DNA of 64,000 bases from Cryptomeria japonica (taxonomy: Eukaryota > Streptophyta > Pinopsida > Cupressales > Cupressaceae), in the NCBI RefSeq assembly GCF_030272615.1, contig NC_081406.1, positions 243,591,218-243,655,217 on the forward strand, read 5' to 3'. Positions within the stretch are counted from its first letter, which is position 1, and each line of letters begins with the position of its first letter. Shown one piece after another: positions 52,020-63,986 of this stretch. The position numbers and the translations under genes were made by a program. Under the pieces are notes generated by a model. The model was not told where the DNA came from and searched no databases. It worked only from the letters and a program-made list of their open reading frames with translations.

Positions 52020-52756
52020 GAATGACTAAAAATAGATTCAACCACAAAACCCTAGCCTAACAACAACAAAGATCCACCATAACATATGAAGATTACCTAA
52101 GACAATGCAAATCAAATGAAATCACAAAGATTATACCATCACATGTCCAATAGGGTTTGGATCTCCATTCTTCCTATCTCCATTGATCTTGCTTGATATA
52201 TTTTCTCTTAGATTTTATATGTGCACAAAAACTCAACAAAGAACAAAAATGTGGTTGCAAGTACGCTTGATCGCATATGAAAGCTCAAATGCTAGAATGC
52301 TTGATTAGCTTGATTAGGGTTGATAATAAAGGAAGCATCTCCTTATATAGAAGACACTATAAGAAAATGAAGGTATAATATTGAGAGGTGTAAAAGATAA
52401 ATGGACGGCTAAGTTTAGAGGGTAGGTAGAGAAAATAAGAAAATAATGAGAGGGTGGGTAGTGTAGGAATTAAGATATGAATGACACGTGTCATGGGTAG
52501 AAAGGGTTAATGAATTAATTAATTAAATAAATATTTATTTAATTAATAGAAAAAGTGGGATCAATTAAATAAATAAATATTTATTTAATTGAGAAAAATG
52601 ATAATTTAAATAAATAAAAGTATTTATTTAAATGAGAAATAAGGCTAGAAGAGGATAAATGAATTAATAAAATAAATAAAGATTTATTTAATTAATAGAA
52701 GAATTAGGCTAAAATAATTAAATAAATAAAATAGAGGACAATTTTAGGTGTCTACA
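52020..52756 (-). repeat. 3' LTR of the minus-strand Tat/Ogre-type element
   Basis: On the minus strand it starts TGTAGACACCTAAAATTGTC at 52756, directly after the polypurine tract, then has several palindromic ttaattaaataaatatttatttaatta stretches, and a TATA box (ctatataagg) near 52350. The other end, near 52020, is a guess. The 5' LTR would lie beyond the window. Confidence 0.65.
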
Positions 52757-52770
52757 TTTTGCCCCTCTTT
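52757..52770 (-). other. Polypurine tract of the minus-strand Tat element
   Basis: Minus strand AAAGAGGGGCAAAA abuts the LTR start; nearly the same as 13278-13288. Confidence 0.8.
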
Positions 52771-53254
52771 GAGACAATGCAACTTGTCGTGTTGTTTCAA
52801 AGAAGATAACATGAACTGATACAAAGTTGCCCCAAGATGGGAATGATATGCCCACTTGAGAGATTGGATGAAAATGTCTGAAAAGATTGCAGAAAATCTC
52901 TCAATAAGAAAGAAAGACTAGAAAGGACTAACCGGATAGGATAGAGTGACAGAGTCACGGGATAAAGAAGACTGACTTGGGAGACTAGTGCTAGGGAAGT
53001 CTATAAGATAGACTATGAGGGAAAACATCCTCATTGTCATCCACACATCTAAGAGATCAGAGTGCAGAGAGAGCAGAGAGCAGTCAACAACGATGACATT
53101 GGTGCATAGATTCGACCACGTTCACCGATATCAGAGGCCAGCAGATGCAGGAGAGTCGGTGAGTACTGCAAAACCTCCTTGTACTTTGTTGCATTAATTG
53201 TTATCATAAATGCATGCTAGGTAGTGTAATAAATGCATATTAGGTATGTCAAGC

Positions 53255-53490
53255 AGGGGCGAAAAAATGCTAAGGCGCGTCTGCATTGGTGTCAGGCACG
53301 CCTGGGTAGGATAGGCATGTCTTTGTTGGTGTCAAGCACACCTATGATTGCAGTAGTGTTTGTGTTCAATACGAGCATGTCTGTGTCTTTCAGGCGTGTT
53401 TATGTAGGACATGCATGTTTGTGTTGAACAAAGGCACGTCTATGTGATTCAGGCATGTCTATGCAGAGCATGCATGTTTGAGAAGTATGT
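53255..53490. repeat. Irregular short repeats (ggcatgtctgtgt type)
   Basis: Variants of aggcacgcctg, aggcatgtctttgt, gagcatgtctgtgt and aggacatgcatgtttgtgt recur at 25-50 bp intervals. Non-coding, between the polypurine tract and the PMD gene. Confidence 0.6.
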
Positions 53491-53712
53491 AAGTGCGTTT
53501 GCATCTTCAAGGTCAAATCGACAGTTCTATGATAAACATACGTTGTCGATTGGATACGTTGCTAAGATGATACACTCAAGTGGGTCCTCTAGGGAAGACT
53601 AGAATATAAGATAGGGCTAGGATTGACAATTATGTGATAGAACATACATTGCTGATCAAGAAACTACTCTAGAGGATACACTCAAGCAGAGGCCCTAGGA
53701 TAGGATAGATCG

Positions 53713-54020
53713 AGGTACTTTGTGATGAACACGGAGTACTAGGATAAAAAAAAAGTAATTTGTGATGAACATGGAGTACTAAAAAAGAGTAGCACTTTGT
53801 GATGAATATGGAATGCCACTAGGATAGAAAGTAGTACTTTGTGATGAACATGGAGTACTAAAAAAGAGCAGCACTTTGTGATGAACAGGGAATGCCACTA
53901 GGATAGAAAGTAGTACTTTGTGATGAACAGGGAGTACCACTAGGATAGAGTGCCATATGATAGTTATAAGCACTAGGACAAAAAGTAGCACTTTGTGATG
54001 AATAGGGAATGCCACTAGGA
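53713..54020. repeat. Minisatellite, unit about 42 bp, seven to eight copies
   Basis: Copies of tactttgtgatgaacatgga alternate between two forms, one continuing gtactaaaaaagag and one continuing atgccactaggatagaaagt. The array is immediately upstream of the PMD ORF start region. Confidence 0.88.
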
Positions 54021-54099
54021 TTGACACAGTTGATTTTCTTGACTGAAGGAGGACCTACCTATGCTAGAGTCACGAGAGAGATTCCCTTTGACTCAGAGT

Positions 54100-55866
54100 T
54101 TATGACCAAAGCTGACATTTGAGGATAGAGTAGCAGTTGAGGCCATGGGCTTGCGATATATTCTATTTGTGCCTGAGTTTCGGGTGAACATGGGCTTGCT
54201 GACTGCTTTAGCTGAGAGATGGCACTTAGAGACTTGCACGTTTCATTTGTCGATGGGTGAGATGATAGTCACCTTAGAGGATGTATACAAGATACCGATC
54301 ATTGGGGAGTTAGTTCCTTACGATCGAGAGGGAGATAGGGATGCACTGAGATGAGTGTTCTAGGATCCAAGACTAGAGATGAGGGCTGGACATGTGGCTT
54401 GGGACACTATGACAACTACAGGATTGGCACTACTGGCAGTGTTGGCAGGAGTGATCAGTGGGTTCCTCTGTCCAGATAGGGCAACACGAGGGTTGGTTGT
54501 GGGATGGGGGAGGACTCTGGAGACATTGGTGACAGAGCATACCAGGTTTGCATGGGGACCGTGTCTATTGGAACACTTGCATTATGAGTTGCATCAATTT
54601 GTGTATCACATATTAGCAAGGTTGGGGTGTGAAGTGACACTGTTGCAGGTATCGACATATGAGCATCTTTCGATTACACGACCAATACACTTCAAGGGAA
54701 GAGGACATGGGCGCAACTATGTTCATTTGTATGATATGATTACTTCTCAGCCACGGATTGGGAGGCTAGAATATTGGCATCAAGTTATTGATGAGATAGA
54801 AAGTGTGGTATGGAGGCCATACTAGAACTGTTAGGAGTGGGAGGATGATGCAGTGGAGCTGCCATATGTATTCCAGAGTAGGTATCTAATTGGTCGGACA
54901 CCATATGTTATTGAGAGGCAGTTGGTAGATAGGTTGGGCAAGCAGTTCGACAGGATACATCGGATGCCATGAGGTTCAGGTACATTTGGGGCCATTGCTT
55001 TCGTATGATCAGGCTGTGACACATATGGTAGAGATGGTTCCCCTACCTTGCGATATGTGGGCAGATATAGAGGATGCAAGGATGGATGCAGATTACATTG
55101 CATATTGGGTAGAGCATCTATTTCCATAGGTGATGGATCCAGGGGAGCCGATAGATGGAGATGGTGGAGGTGATAGAGATGATAGTGGAGATGGTAGACA
55201 TAGAGGCCGACGGTGGAGGTGGGGTGCAGTGGTAGAGAGGAGAGTGGCTCCTAGGAGAGAGGGTGGAGAGGAGAGACAAGCTCATGTAGTGAGGGGTAGA
55301 GGTGGATTTCTATTACAGATGCTAGCAACACAGGTTTCCAAATAGGTACAAGCTCCTAGACAGGTACAGGGACAAGGACAGGGATAGGAGCAGCCACAGG
55401 AGCAGCCACAGGGACAGGGTGAGGGGGGAGAGGAGGAGGATGAGTTACTATCCTTGAGGGAGATCTATTAGGGATAGGGAGATGAGATCCAGGATCTGGA
55501 GAGGGAGACAACTAGACTCAGGAGACAGCTGAGGGAAACTGAGCAGGAGAGGGATCATGCTAATTAGCGCTACACGGAGGCTGAGATAATACTGAGGGCA
55601 AGGAGACAGGTAGCAGAGGACACAGGGGCTGGATACAACTATGTTTTGCGGGTAGAGGAGGAGATAGCCTACTGGAGAGACATGTACTATGGAGTGGTAC
55701 CACCAGATCAGGGGGCTAGGAGCATCCAGAGACCATCACGGACCTCTATGAACTCTAGAGGGAGAGACAGGAGACAAGCGTCTAGTGGTGGGGTCATGGG
55801 TCCTCCACCACCACCAGATAGAGGGGGTAGTAGAGATGATCCTAGGGTGGGTCCTTCCAGGGCTTA
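54100..55866 (+). pseudogene. Antisense plant mobile domain (PMD) ORF of the minus-strand Tat element
   Basis: The frame opens near 54100 (FEDRVAVEAMG), with the PMD signature LLTALAERWHLETCTFHLSM and GEMIVTLEDVYKIP at 54195-54300. A TGA and a TAG at 54352-54363 interrupt it; 54379-54825 continues the domain (LGCEVTLLQVSTYEHL). After further stops and a frameshift near 54975 come an acidic/Arg-rich stretch (55133-55345), a Gln/Gly/Pro/Glu run (QGQGQG, EQPQEQPQGQG) at 55350-55430, a coiled coil (DLERETTRLRRQLRETEQER) near 55495-55560 and a C-terminal tail to 55866 (EEEIAYWRDMYYGVVPPDQG). It runs opposite to the element's pol. PMD proteins such as MAIN and MAIL1 help silence transposons in Arabidopsis; what an element gains from its own copy is unknown. 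Several CAG-to-TAG type stops show decay. Confidence 0.85.
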
Positions 55867-56641
55867 GACTCCGTCGAGGCTAGCCATCTCCGAGGGAGGA
55901 AGTTCATCATAGCCTTAGGGGGCTCCCTATGTATCGGTTTTGTACCATTTTGTATGATGACACCTTCGGGTGATTGTAGCCATATGATTTTGACATCATT
56001 GTATCATGACACTTATGATTTTTGATATACATATGAGATGATTCATCTTTGTGACAACTATATGCATGTGTACTTATGTTATGTATGTTTCTATGTGATG
56101 CTTATGATATGGATGCAAATATGTACATGATGAAATGCAATATTTTTGTTCTTTTATGTTTTTTAAATGTTATGCAAATACAAATGTGAATGTATGGAAT
56201 GTGGATGAATATGATAATGCAAATAACTATTTACATGATGAGAATGTAAAATGTGCTAACATGTGTTGTGTCCAGGATGTGATGTAATTGTGATATCTAT
56301 ATATATGTATGAAATGCTAATATGTGGTAATGCAGGTGAAAACTACATGAAATACAGATTTTTTAGTTTGTCATTATACTCAGTCATGTGATAGCGGGCT
56401 ACATGGACTCAAGGACAATGGAAGTCAATCAAGAAAGGGGGATGAAAGATAGAAGATATGGAAGTGAAAGAGCTTCTTGTGCATTATCATCATTGAGCTT
56501 TATTATGGCAAGTAGGTTATGGTAATCCAGACATATGTTCGATCCAAAAAGTCATTGTACCCATTTGCATGGAGACAAGACAATTGCAAACAAAGAATGT
56601 CCCAGTTCATACTAGACTCACAGTGTCCTCATATCCTTTGA
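55867..56641. other. Spacer between PMD gene and nested solo LTR
   Basis: ATG/TATG-rich non-coding sequence, comparable to the CAT-rich spacer at 9540-10060 when reversed. No gene. Confidence 0.5.
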
Positions 56642-56646
56642 CAAGT

Positions 56647-58356
56647 TGTAATGCCCCGCCAGGAACCCTAAAGGAAAACAACACAACTAGGCAACTACAG
56701 GGTGAAATAATTTTTTTTTTAAAGATTAAGTGCATTAATTATAATCATTGCATGTCTAATAACGCAGCAGAAGACTAACACATGATTTCCTAAGGGTTAT
56801 GAACGAAGATTAATCGTAGATTATATTAACACCATGGTTAATCCAATTGTCCATTTAATTAGATAAAGTAAATGCTTAAGTTCAAAACTACACATACATC
56901 TAAATTCCATAACGAAAGAATCAAGTATTCCAATGCATTCAATTTTCCACAAATCACTTATACATAAGATCAAAGCAACTGAATTAACAACATTCCACTG
57001 ACATAATATTACAATATCCATAAATACAAGGCTTCCAATAATACCACGGATTACAAAGTTACAATATCAAGGTTAGATAAAAGTCTGATACAATGACCAC
57101 AAGGTCTCAACTGAACAATGATCTCAAACAAGAGTTGGTACATGAACCACGAACCGAGAAACACCAACAAAGCCTTTCCTTGCCTGAAGATACAATCCAG
57201 AACATCCGATGGGAAGTGGCACTACCACCTGACCATGTGATCCCGAAATGGAACCACCTCGCCATGCTAGGAGAGAGTAGAAAACCCTCAAGCAAGAAAA
57301 GTTAGACAAGTACGAAAGGACTACAAGACTCCGCAAACATCTATGTAACTCAACTCACAAAATACAAGTGACTCTAAGGAGAGAGTGTCATCGCATGTCT
57401 TACGGTGGATACCATGGTACAACCTCCATAGGTCTCAACCCCCATCCTGGGTTTCTCCTGGTAACCTCTCCCAAGCCTCTGATTCCAACTAAGTCTCATG
57501 CGGACCCTACCAATCCTTTCGTGAAGACAAGGTGGTAAGTTTGCCATTCCAGGCCTTCTTGTAACATTATGAGCCCTGTACAAGCACTCACCTATGCACG
57601 AGGTACATTATCTTAATTAATATTTATTCTACCCACCTCCTAATCAATTATTAGGTTATCACTTTTTAACTGACTTCCGACAAGTTATCCTGTCATCCAC
57701 TTCGGGCATGGCCCCTTCTCGAAAGCCACTCTCTCTCATAGGACACTAACAAGAAATGTCTCTCTATGAGAACTCTATGGCGAAACAGACAACCACAACC
57801 AATCCTGACAAAGCACAGATGAGGGATACACAATTACTAACCCAAGATTGACCATTTGGACAAAACACACAATGACTCACATCAATAAGGTTATACAACA
57901 ACACCTGACCAAGGAGAAATAATAGCATAGGACACAATGACAACTCAACCAGAATTGCAATGGAATTAAGCTTGACTGCAAATACCATTTACACAAGATC
58001 CTAATACAAGCAATCTTTTCTTACAATAGCCAAAAGCATAAATAACTTGCAAATAAAATTTTTCCAGATAATAAGAAAATACAACTATATTACGCAAGGA
58101 AAACCAATGTTGACATTTGTCCAATAAAGTTAAATAAAATCACATAAAAATTAACCCCTTAAATATATGTTCATGATTAATTTACAAATAAACCCGATTA
58201 GATTATATCAATAATTTAAATTAAATTCCAAATTAAAAATTATATATAATAATATAATATAATTATATAATTATATCACATTAAAATATATAATAAAAAA
58301 AGATTTAATTTTGAAATATCTTTCATTTCCAAAATAACATAATTAAAACCACAGAA

Positions 58357-58414
<58 letters not shown>

Positions 58415-60281
58415 TATATTATTTATTTATTTATTTTAATTAATTTTTTTTTAATTCATGTTTTTTTTTTCTAATTATTATTTTTTTTTTTATTAATTTT
58501 TTTTTAATATAATAATCTAAAACAAGTAAATTCTATTTTCACCCAAAATTTATTTCCAATCAAATTTATTTATAGGGAAATTAATTAATACATAATATCT
58601 CTAAAATAATATAATAAAATAATTTCCCTTAACTTTTAATAATACAATAAATTTAATTAATAATTAAATTTATTTCTATAATAACTAATAATATCACAAA
58701 GATACACAAATATTTAAAAAAAACTGCCATAGCCAAATATCGAAACAAAAATCAAACAAGAGGGAATGATTTCTCTGGTAAATCCCATTCCTCTCAAATC
58801 TTGCAATTTCCACACACAATAAAAATCTTGGCAAAATTTGTCAAAATAATTTTTCCCAATTTTCTTGAAATTCAATCTATAAACACCCAAGTAATAACTT
58901 ATTTCCACAAACTAGAAATTAACTTCAGAAATGAACTTTAGCCAAGAACAAGAAATAATCAGACATGATTTTAGATTTGACAAACATCTTAACACACACA
59001 TCATTCAGAAAGAAGAAAGAAATAAAATATTTTCTCAAAACAACAATCAAAAGAAGCCACCCAACCTGGTATAGCTTTTCTGGAAGAAATCTGTAGAAGA
59101 GTCCTAATCTTTTCAACAAGCTTCCAATAAATTTCTTCACCTAAGTTCCTGACCTGTTTCCTGTGTATCTAAAATAAAGACCTATTTCCCTATTTAAACT
59201 AAAATTCTAGGTTCAATAGCTTTTTCTCAAAAACCTAAATTTAGAATAAAAGTAATTTTATTTTCTTTTCTAATTTTATAACAAAAGATAAGCTAACATG
59301 CAATAATTAAAAATCATTATTCTTTCTTTTCTTTTCTCATGCAAATTAATTAATTTTCTAAATAAAGAATTAAAATAATACTTTAATTCTAATTAATTCC
59401 TTTATTCATTCATTTATTCATTTATTTATTCATTTATTTATTTATCCTTTTATTTATTTAAAATTCTAGGAAACAATAAATATAATTAATCTAATTTATT
59501 TTTCCACTAAAATTTAAATAAAATATATTTCTAATATCATGCAGCTTGCAACTTAATTTAATAGTTTCTTTTAATTAACTAAATTTATAATCTCGATGCA
59601 TATACAATTCAACTATGAGATAATTCCATAAACTTAATTAATTAATTAATTAAATCCACTAAAACACTCAAACTAAACAAATCTCAAGCAAATACTTATA
59701 AAAAGATCAAACGACAAAATACGAAGGCTGAGCAAATTGACAAGATGACCAAGTGACGACACTCACACGAGTGTAACTGAGTAAAAATAGGGTCAACTAC
59801 TATCTCCTCCACTTCCATTGGAAAATATAATGCATGCTCAGACCTGTGAAGCCAGGTGGAGACGATACCCCGTACCTACCCGGTACTTGTACCTACAATA
59901 TCCTACATCACCGAACCACACATGTATGTATACAATATAAAAAAATGACATACACACCGATGAAGGAGAATCACGACGTTCCTTGTCTCACCAAAATGAG
60001 TGAAGGAAAATCATCCCCTTGCATCCAATACACTCGCAGACACGCAACATATAATTACACATTGCATAAACAAAGTAAAATGTCAGTATATAGCAATAAT
60101 CCATAAAATGCCATAAATCACAAGTACTAAAATACTGCCAATAAATTATGCATCTCATATCTAGATAAATCAAGAAATAATGTCATAAAAATCTGAATAA
60201 CACATCATGGTAATGTATCCACTGAAAACAAACAATAATAAAATATGAGTCTAATGAGTTCAAACGACTAGGGGTACTACA
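56647..60281 (+). mobile_element. Solo LTR, 3635 bp, with CAAGT target-site duplication
   Basis: Starts TGTAATGCCCCGCCAGG and ends GGGGTACTACA, flanked by caagt at 56642-56646 and 60282-60286. It contains no gag or pol motif, only short ORFs, a (TA)n of about 46 bp at 58364-58410 and T-rich runs. Orientation is judged from the typical TGTAATGCCCCG start. The size is large for an LTR but seen in some plant Gypsy families. It lies in the spacer of the Tat element. Confidence 0.85.
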
Positions 60282-60286
60282 CAAGT

Positions 60287-61074
60287 CATAGCATTACTAA
60301 GAGACAATCTACATACAACAAAGAAAAATAGCTGACAATACCCCATCCTCACCTTTCTATTCAAAGACATCCTAGAGATAGAATCTCTAGTTAGAGACAT
60401 CCCAGAAAAGCTAAAAGACATGTCACCAAAAGATAAATCCAAAAGAAAATTAAGACTCGACACCAACACCCACTGTAGTCCTCAAGTTTAGTGTCTCTTG
60501 TCACTTGTATAAGTCTTATTTGATTGTGGTCACAATGTTTACTTTCACAAAAGGATAGATAGCACTGAACCATAATGTTGTCTGAGTCTGTTGAAAGATT
60601 TGATTTGTTGAAGCTCATCATTGCTGTCGTGTCTCATCTGAAATTGACTGAATCCATGAAATTGATCCTTTATTATAGAGAAGATGAAACTTTATTGTGG
60701 ATTGGCGATGCAAATGTTTCTTTATTGTGGATTGCGTGCGAATAGACTGAAGAAAGTTGGAAGAAACTATACTCCTCAGAACATGTGATGCACTCAGTTC
60801 CACACCCATCACTGGACATAGGATTTGCCTTAGCCACATATAGGAGCTGATTTATTATGAATGGAAAGGTTGTGAATGTGTGCAAAGTGAAAGTGAATCG
60901 TGAAGGAGGGAGGAGCAATGTCTCTACACATGGTGTCGGTGACCCGATTTTCACCATGGTACTTGCCCAGGGTGCCACCGAAGTGGTTTTCACCGTTGGA
61001 TGAAATGTTTTTCTGTTTTCCATTTTTTTTTGTGTCACAAGGCGCCTATTTGCCAGGTTTTCACCAATTAACAA
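60287..61074. other. Spacer of the Tat element
   Basis: No gene seen. Around 60940-61060 phrases such as ttttcaccatgg, gtggttttcaccg recur, similar in reverse to the post-pol spacer at 7685-7735 (gtgaaaaccactttgtgg). Confidence 0.45.
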
Positions 61075-61175
61075 TTTTTTATGTTTTATGATTTTTTTTG
61101 TATTTTTGATATTTTTTTGTATTTTTTAATTTTTTTTGTATTTTTGATTTTTTATTATTTTTTTTGTATTTTTGA
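61075..61175. repeat. T-rich tract with tttttttgtatttttga repeats
   Basis: Five or so copies of a ttttttttgtatttttgat-like unit lie directly 3' of integrase as read on the minus strand. The plus-strand Tat element has the complementary tract at the same place (7590-7670). Confidence 0.8.
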
Positions 61176-61194
61176 TTTGAGATACTCTAAAGAA

Positions 61195-63338
61195 CTATGT
61201 GTAAAACCTGTGAAGGTGCATGTTGTTGATAGGATCCTCCAAAGGTTCACCATCTGGGGTTGAGAGTTGATATGCACCAGATCCATAAGTTGCTGTAATG
61301 ATGTAAGGACCAAGCCAATTTGGTTCGAACTTGCCCTTCTTCTCTCTATCTTGCTGATTTTTGGGATTTTCTTTGAGAACTAAGTCACCCACCTCAAATG
61401 TATGAGGCTTCACTTTATGATTGTAATTGCAACTCATTCGTTGTTGATAAGCCTTGAGATGATTAAAAGAAGTTTGTCTTCGTTCATCCAATAGTTCTAG
61501 TTCTTGCAAGCGAGAGACCCTGTAGTCTTCATCACTGATAATGTTTTGCAAAGAGACTCGTAAAGATGGTAACTCAACCTCAATAGGCAAGATAGCTTCA
61601 GCGCATAGACAAGTGAATAAGGTGTGGCTCCTGTAGGTGCACGAACACTTGTGAGATACACCCAAAGTGCGGGATTAAGTTGGATATGCCAATTGCGGCC
61701 AACGTCATCGACTGTCTTTTTTAGGATTTTAAGAATGGTTTTATTAGATGCCTCAGCTTGACCGTTACCTTGGGGGCAGGCCTGGAATTTGATAGGCTAT
61801 ATGGCCATTTTTGCACTTTTAGACTGTATATTACAACTAATAAAAGTAGTGGACTGTATGTATCGACAGGCTATTTTTTCCACAAACCGTATATATGACA
61901 CTTAAAATTATTAATAAGCCATAAAATATTATAATAGGTAATATATATTGATATATATTATTTTACAATGTTTATTATAAATATATGAATTTATTTAGAA
62001 TATTTTAAAATGGTAGGATTAAGATATAATTGTTTCTAATTTTATATTATTTTTATATGAATTTTTAGTATGTTTTTTCTTATATAAATTTAGAAACTTT
62101 GTCAATTTATTTTTTAATATTTTTTAAAGATTGTCTTAAATATCAATATAGAAACTTCTAACAATTGAAATGATATGATATAATCATTTCTAATTTTTTA
62201 AAATATTGTAATAAAAAAATTTAAAATGGTTTCTATTTTTATAATAAACAAGATTTATGGGTTGAATTTATAAACTTACAAGTAAATTTAAGATTTTTTT
62301 AGTGCATTACTAATTTATCATTGTTTTTTAAATTTTTACATTTTTTTGATGGAATTATTTATTTTCACCTCAATTGAATTTTATTGGAACTTCAATTCTG
62401 TGAAGCATAAATAATTTATATTAAACTATTCACAAATTAAAAAAAAAATGACACTTAACATTTTTTTTAAAATGTAAAATGAAAGGCATTAAAATTACTA
62501 AACGGTCATAAAAAATTCATATGATAGGCAGGGGTGGCTGTCAAACTCCAGGCTTGCTTGGGGGTAATAGGGCATGCATGGAGAAATGGTGGGTAATATG
62601 GAAGCGATCACAAAGTTCACGAACATCTTGATTTTTGAAGGGATGTCCGTTATTGGTGATTATGGAAATAGGAATACCGTACCGACAAATGTAGTTGAGA
62701 ATGAATATAGCAATCTGTTTTCCAGTGACTTGTGTAAGTGGCATGAATTCGATCCATTTTGTGAAATACTTTGTGGCAATGATGATGAATTTGTGGCTAT
62801 TGGAGGAAAGAGGGTGAATCTTGCCTATGAGATCGAGTCCCCACTGACAAAAGGGCCAAGGAGTCGCAATCGGTTGAAGTTCTTGTGTTGGCGCATGAAT
62901 AAGTTCTCCATGAATTTGACATTACTTACATTTCTTGACAAACTGATATGAGTCTTTTTCCATATTGGGCCAGTATTATCTAGTCCTGATGAGTTTCTTG
63001 GCTAAGGTAGGACCAGTAGAATGTGGACCACATATCTCTTCATGAACTTTGCGTAACACAATCTAAGCTTTGTCCCTTTCTAAACATCTAAGAAGAGCGC
63101 CTTCTAGATGTTGATGACATAGGATATCAGCTAAAATAACGTATTGGGAAGATTGGCAAATGAAAGTGTGATGTTGATTGTTGGATAAGTCTAGAGGAAG
63201 GGTGTTATTACAAAGGTATGTGAAAATGGAACCATATAACTGGGAATCAGGACCAACGATACATATCATCTCAATAGGAGTGATCTCATATGAGGGAACC
63301 AAAAGGTTTATCCACCATAAACTCATAGCAGGTTTCAT
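61195..63338 (-). pseudogene. Tat-type integrase, split by a hAT-like insertion
   Basis: From 63338 the minus strand runs from the pre-integrase region to ICGPHSTGPTLAKKL and the zinc-binding part (KKCK, stop, CQIHGELIHA at about 62920-62890). The core has WPFCQWGLDLIGKIHP with the first Asp and YGIPISIITNNGHPF, where the second Asp reads Asn. The frame is cut at 62557 by the inserted element and resumes after 61779 with QGNGQAEAS (third acidic residue present). The C-terminal part (61665-61195) is well kept, with LEDERRQTS-like, FEVGDLVLKENPKN and FEPNWLGPYIITATYGSG. Integrase would insert element DNA; this copy is inactive through the insertion, the stop and the Asp-to-Asn change. Confidence 0.9.
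61779..62556. mobile_element. hAT-like non-autonomous DNA transposon in integrase
   Basis: 778 bp bounded by imperfect terminal inverted repeats: CAGGCCTGGAATTTGATAG at the left and CAAGCCTGGAGTTTGACAG (read inward) at the right, 16 of 19 matching. The 8-bp sequence cttggggg flanks it at 61771-61778 and 62557-62564. Removing it and one cttggggg restores the continuous integrase reading around YYPQGNGQAE. An 8-bp duplication and CAGG-type ends are hAT hallmarks. Inside is AT-rich with no transposase ORF, so it is non-autonomous. Confidence 0.93.
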
Positions 63339-63479
63339 TTTGTGGTAGATCTATTAGTGAAGCAATAGTAGCCATGGCATTTGTGGCTCGATTCTCCTCT
63401 CTTTGTATTTGTTCAAAGGTTAACTTTGTGAAATGTTGTTTCAGGTCATCCACCATTTTTTTGTAAGGCATTAATTTTT

Positions 63480-63986
63480 CATCCTTTGTTTAGTAGTCAT
63501 CAGTTGTTTGATGAATTACAAGTTGAGAGTCCCCAATAATATGAAGTTCCTGGATCTTCCACTGAATTTCAATCCGTAGTCCAGTTGTTAATGCCTTGTA
63601 TTCTGCTATGTTATTAGTGCAAGGAAATGATAATCGATATGATTTTAGTATGGAATCTCCTTGAGGTGTGATGAAAAGGATGCCAACACCTGCACCATGT
63701 TGTGTGTATGAGCTATCAAAATCAGTTGCCAAGGATTCATGTGTGATACCGTCAAGATGGATTCATCTAGAAATTCTAAAGTTAGAGGAACATCATCTAT
63801 CATGGGATCATCTACTAACTGATCTGCGATAGCTTGTCCTTTTATTTCTTTTATGTCCACGTATTCAATGTCGAATTCACTCAAGAGCATCACCCATTTG
63901 GCTAGTCGACTAGTAAGCGTTGCTTTATTGAGAAGGTAATTTAATGGATCGATCCTTTCAACCAACTTAGTTTTATGAGTTAGCAT
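63480..63986 (-). pseudogene. Tat-type RNase H end and second (archaeal-like) RNase H
   Basis: From 63986: KLVERIDPLNYLLNKATLT, RLAKWVMLLSEFDIEYV and KEIKGQAIADQLVDDP mark the end of the first RNase H and the linker. After a frameshift near 63700 the second RNase H begins with DFDSSYTQHGAGVGILFITP (63730), then CTNNIAEYKALTTGL and IIGDSQLVIHQ. The duplicated RNase H is known in the Tat lineage. A TAG at 63490 then 63471-63286 continues the domain end (KLTFEQIQREENRATNAMA). Confidence 0.88.

Noticed and set aside
60673-61074. 133-residue minus-strand ORF 3' of integrase
   Set aside because: No motif; it lies in the spacer that is non-coding in the sister element, so I treat it as chance.
62574-62951. 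125-residue plus-strand ORF
   Set aside because: Antisense shadow of the Tat integrase, which is the recognisable reading.
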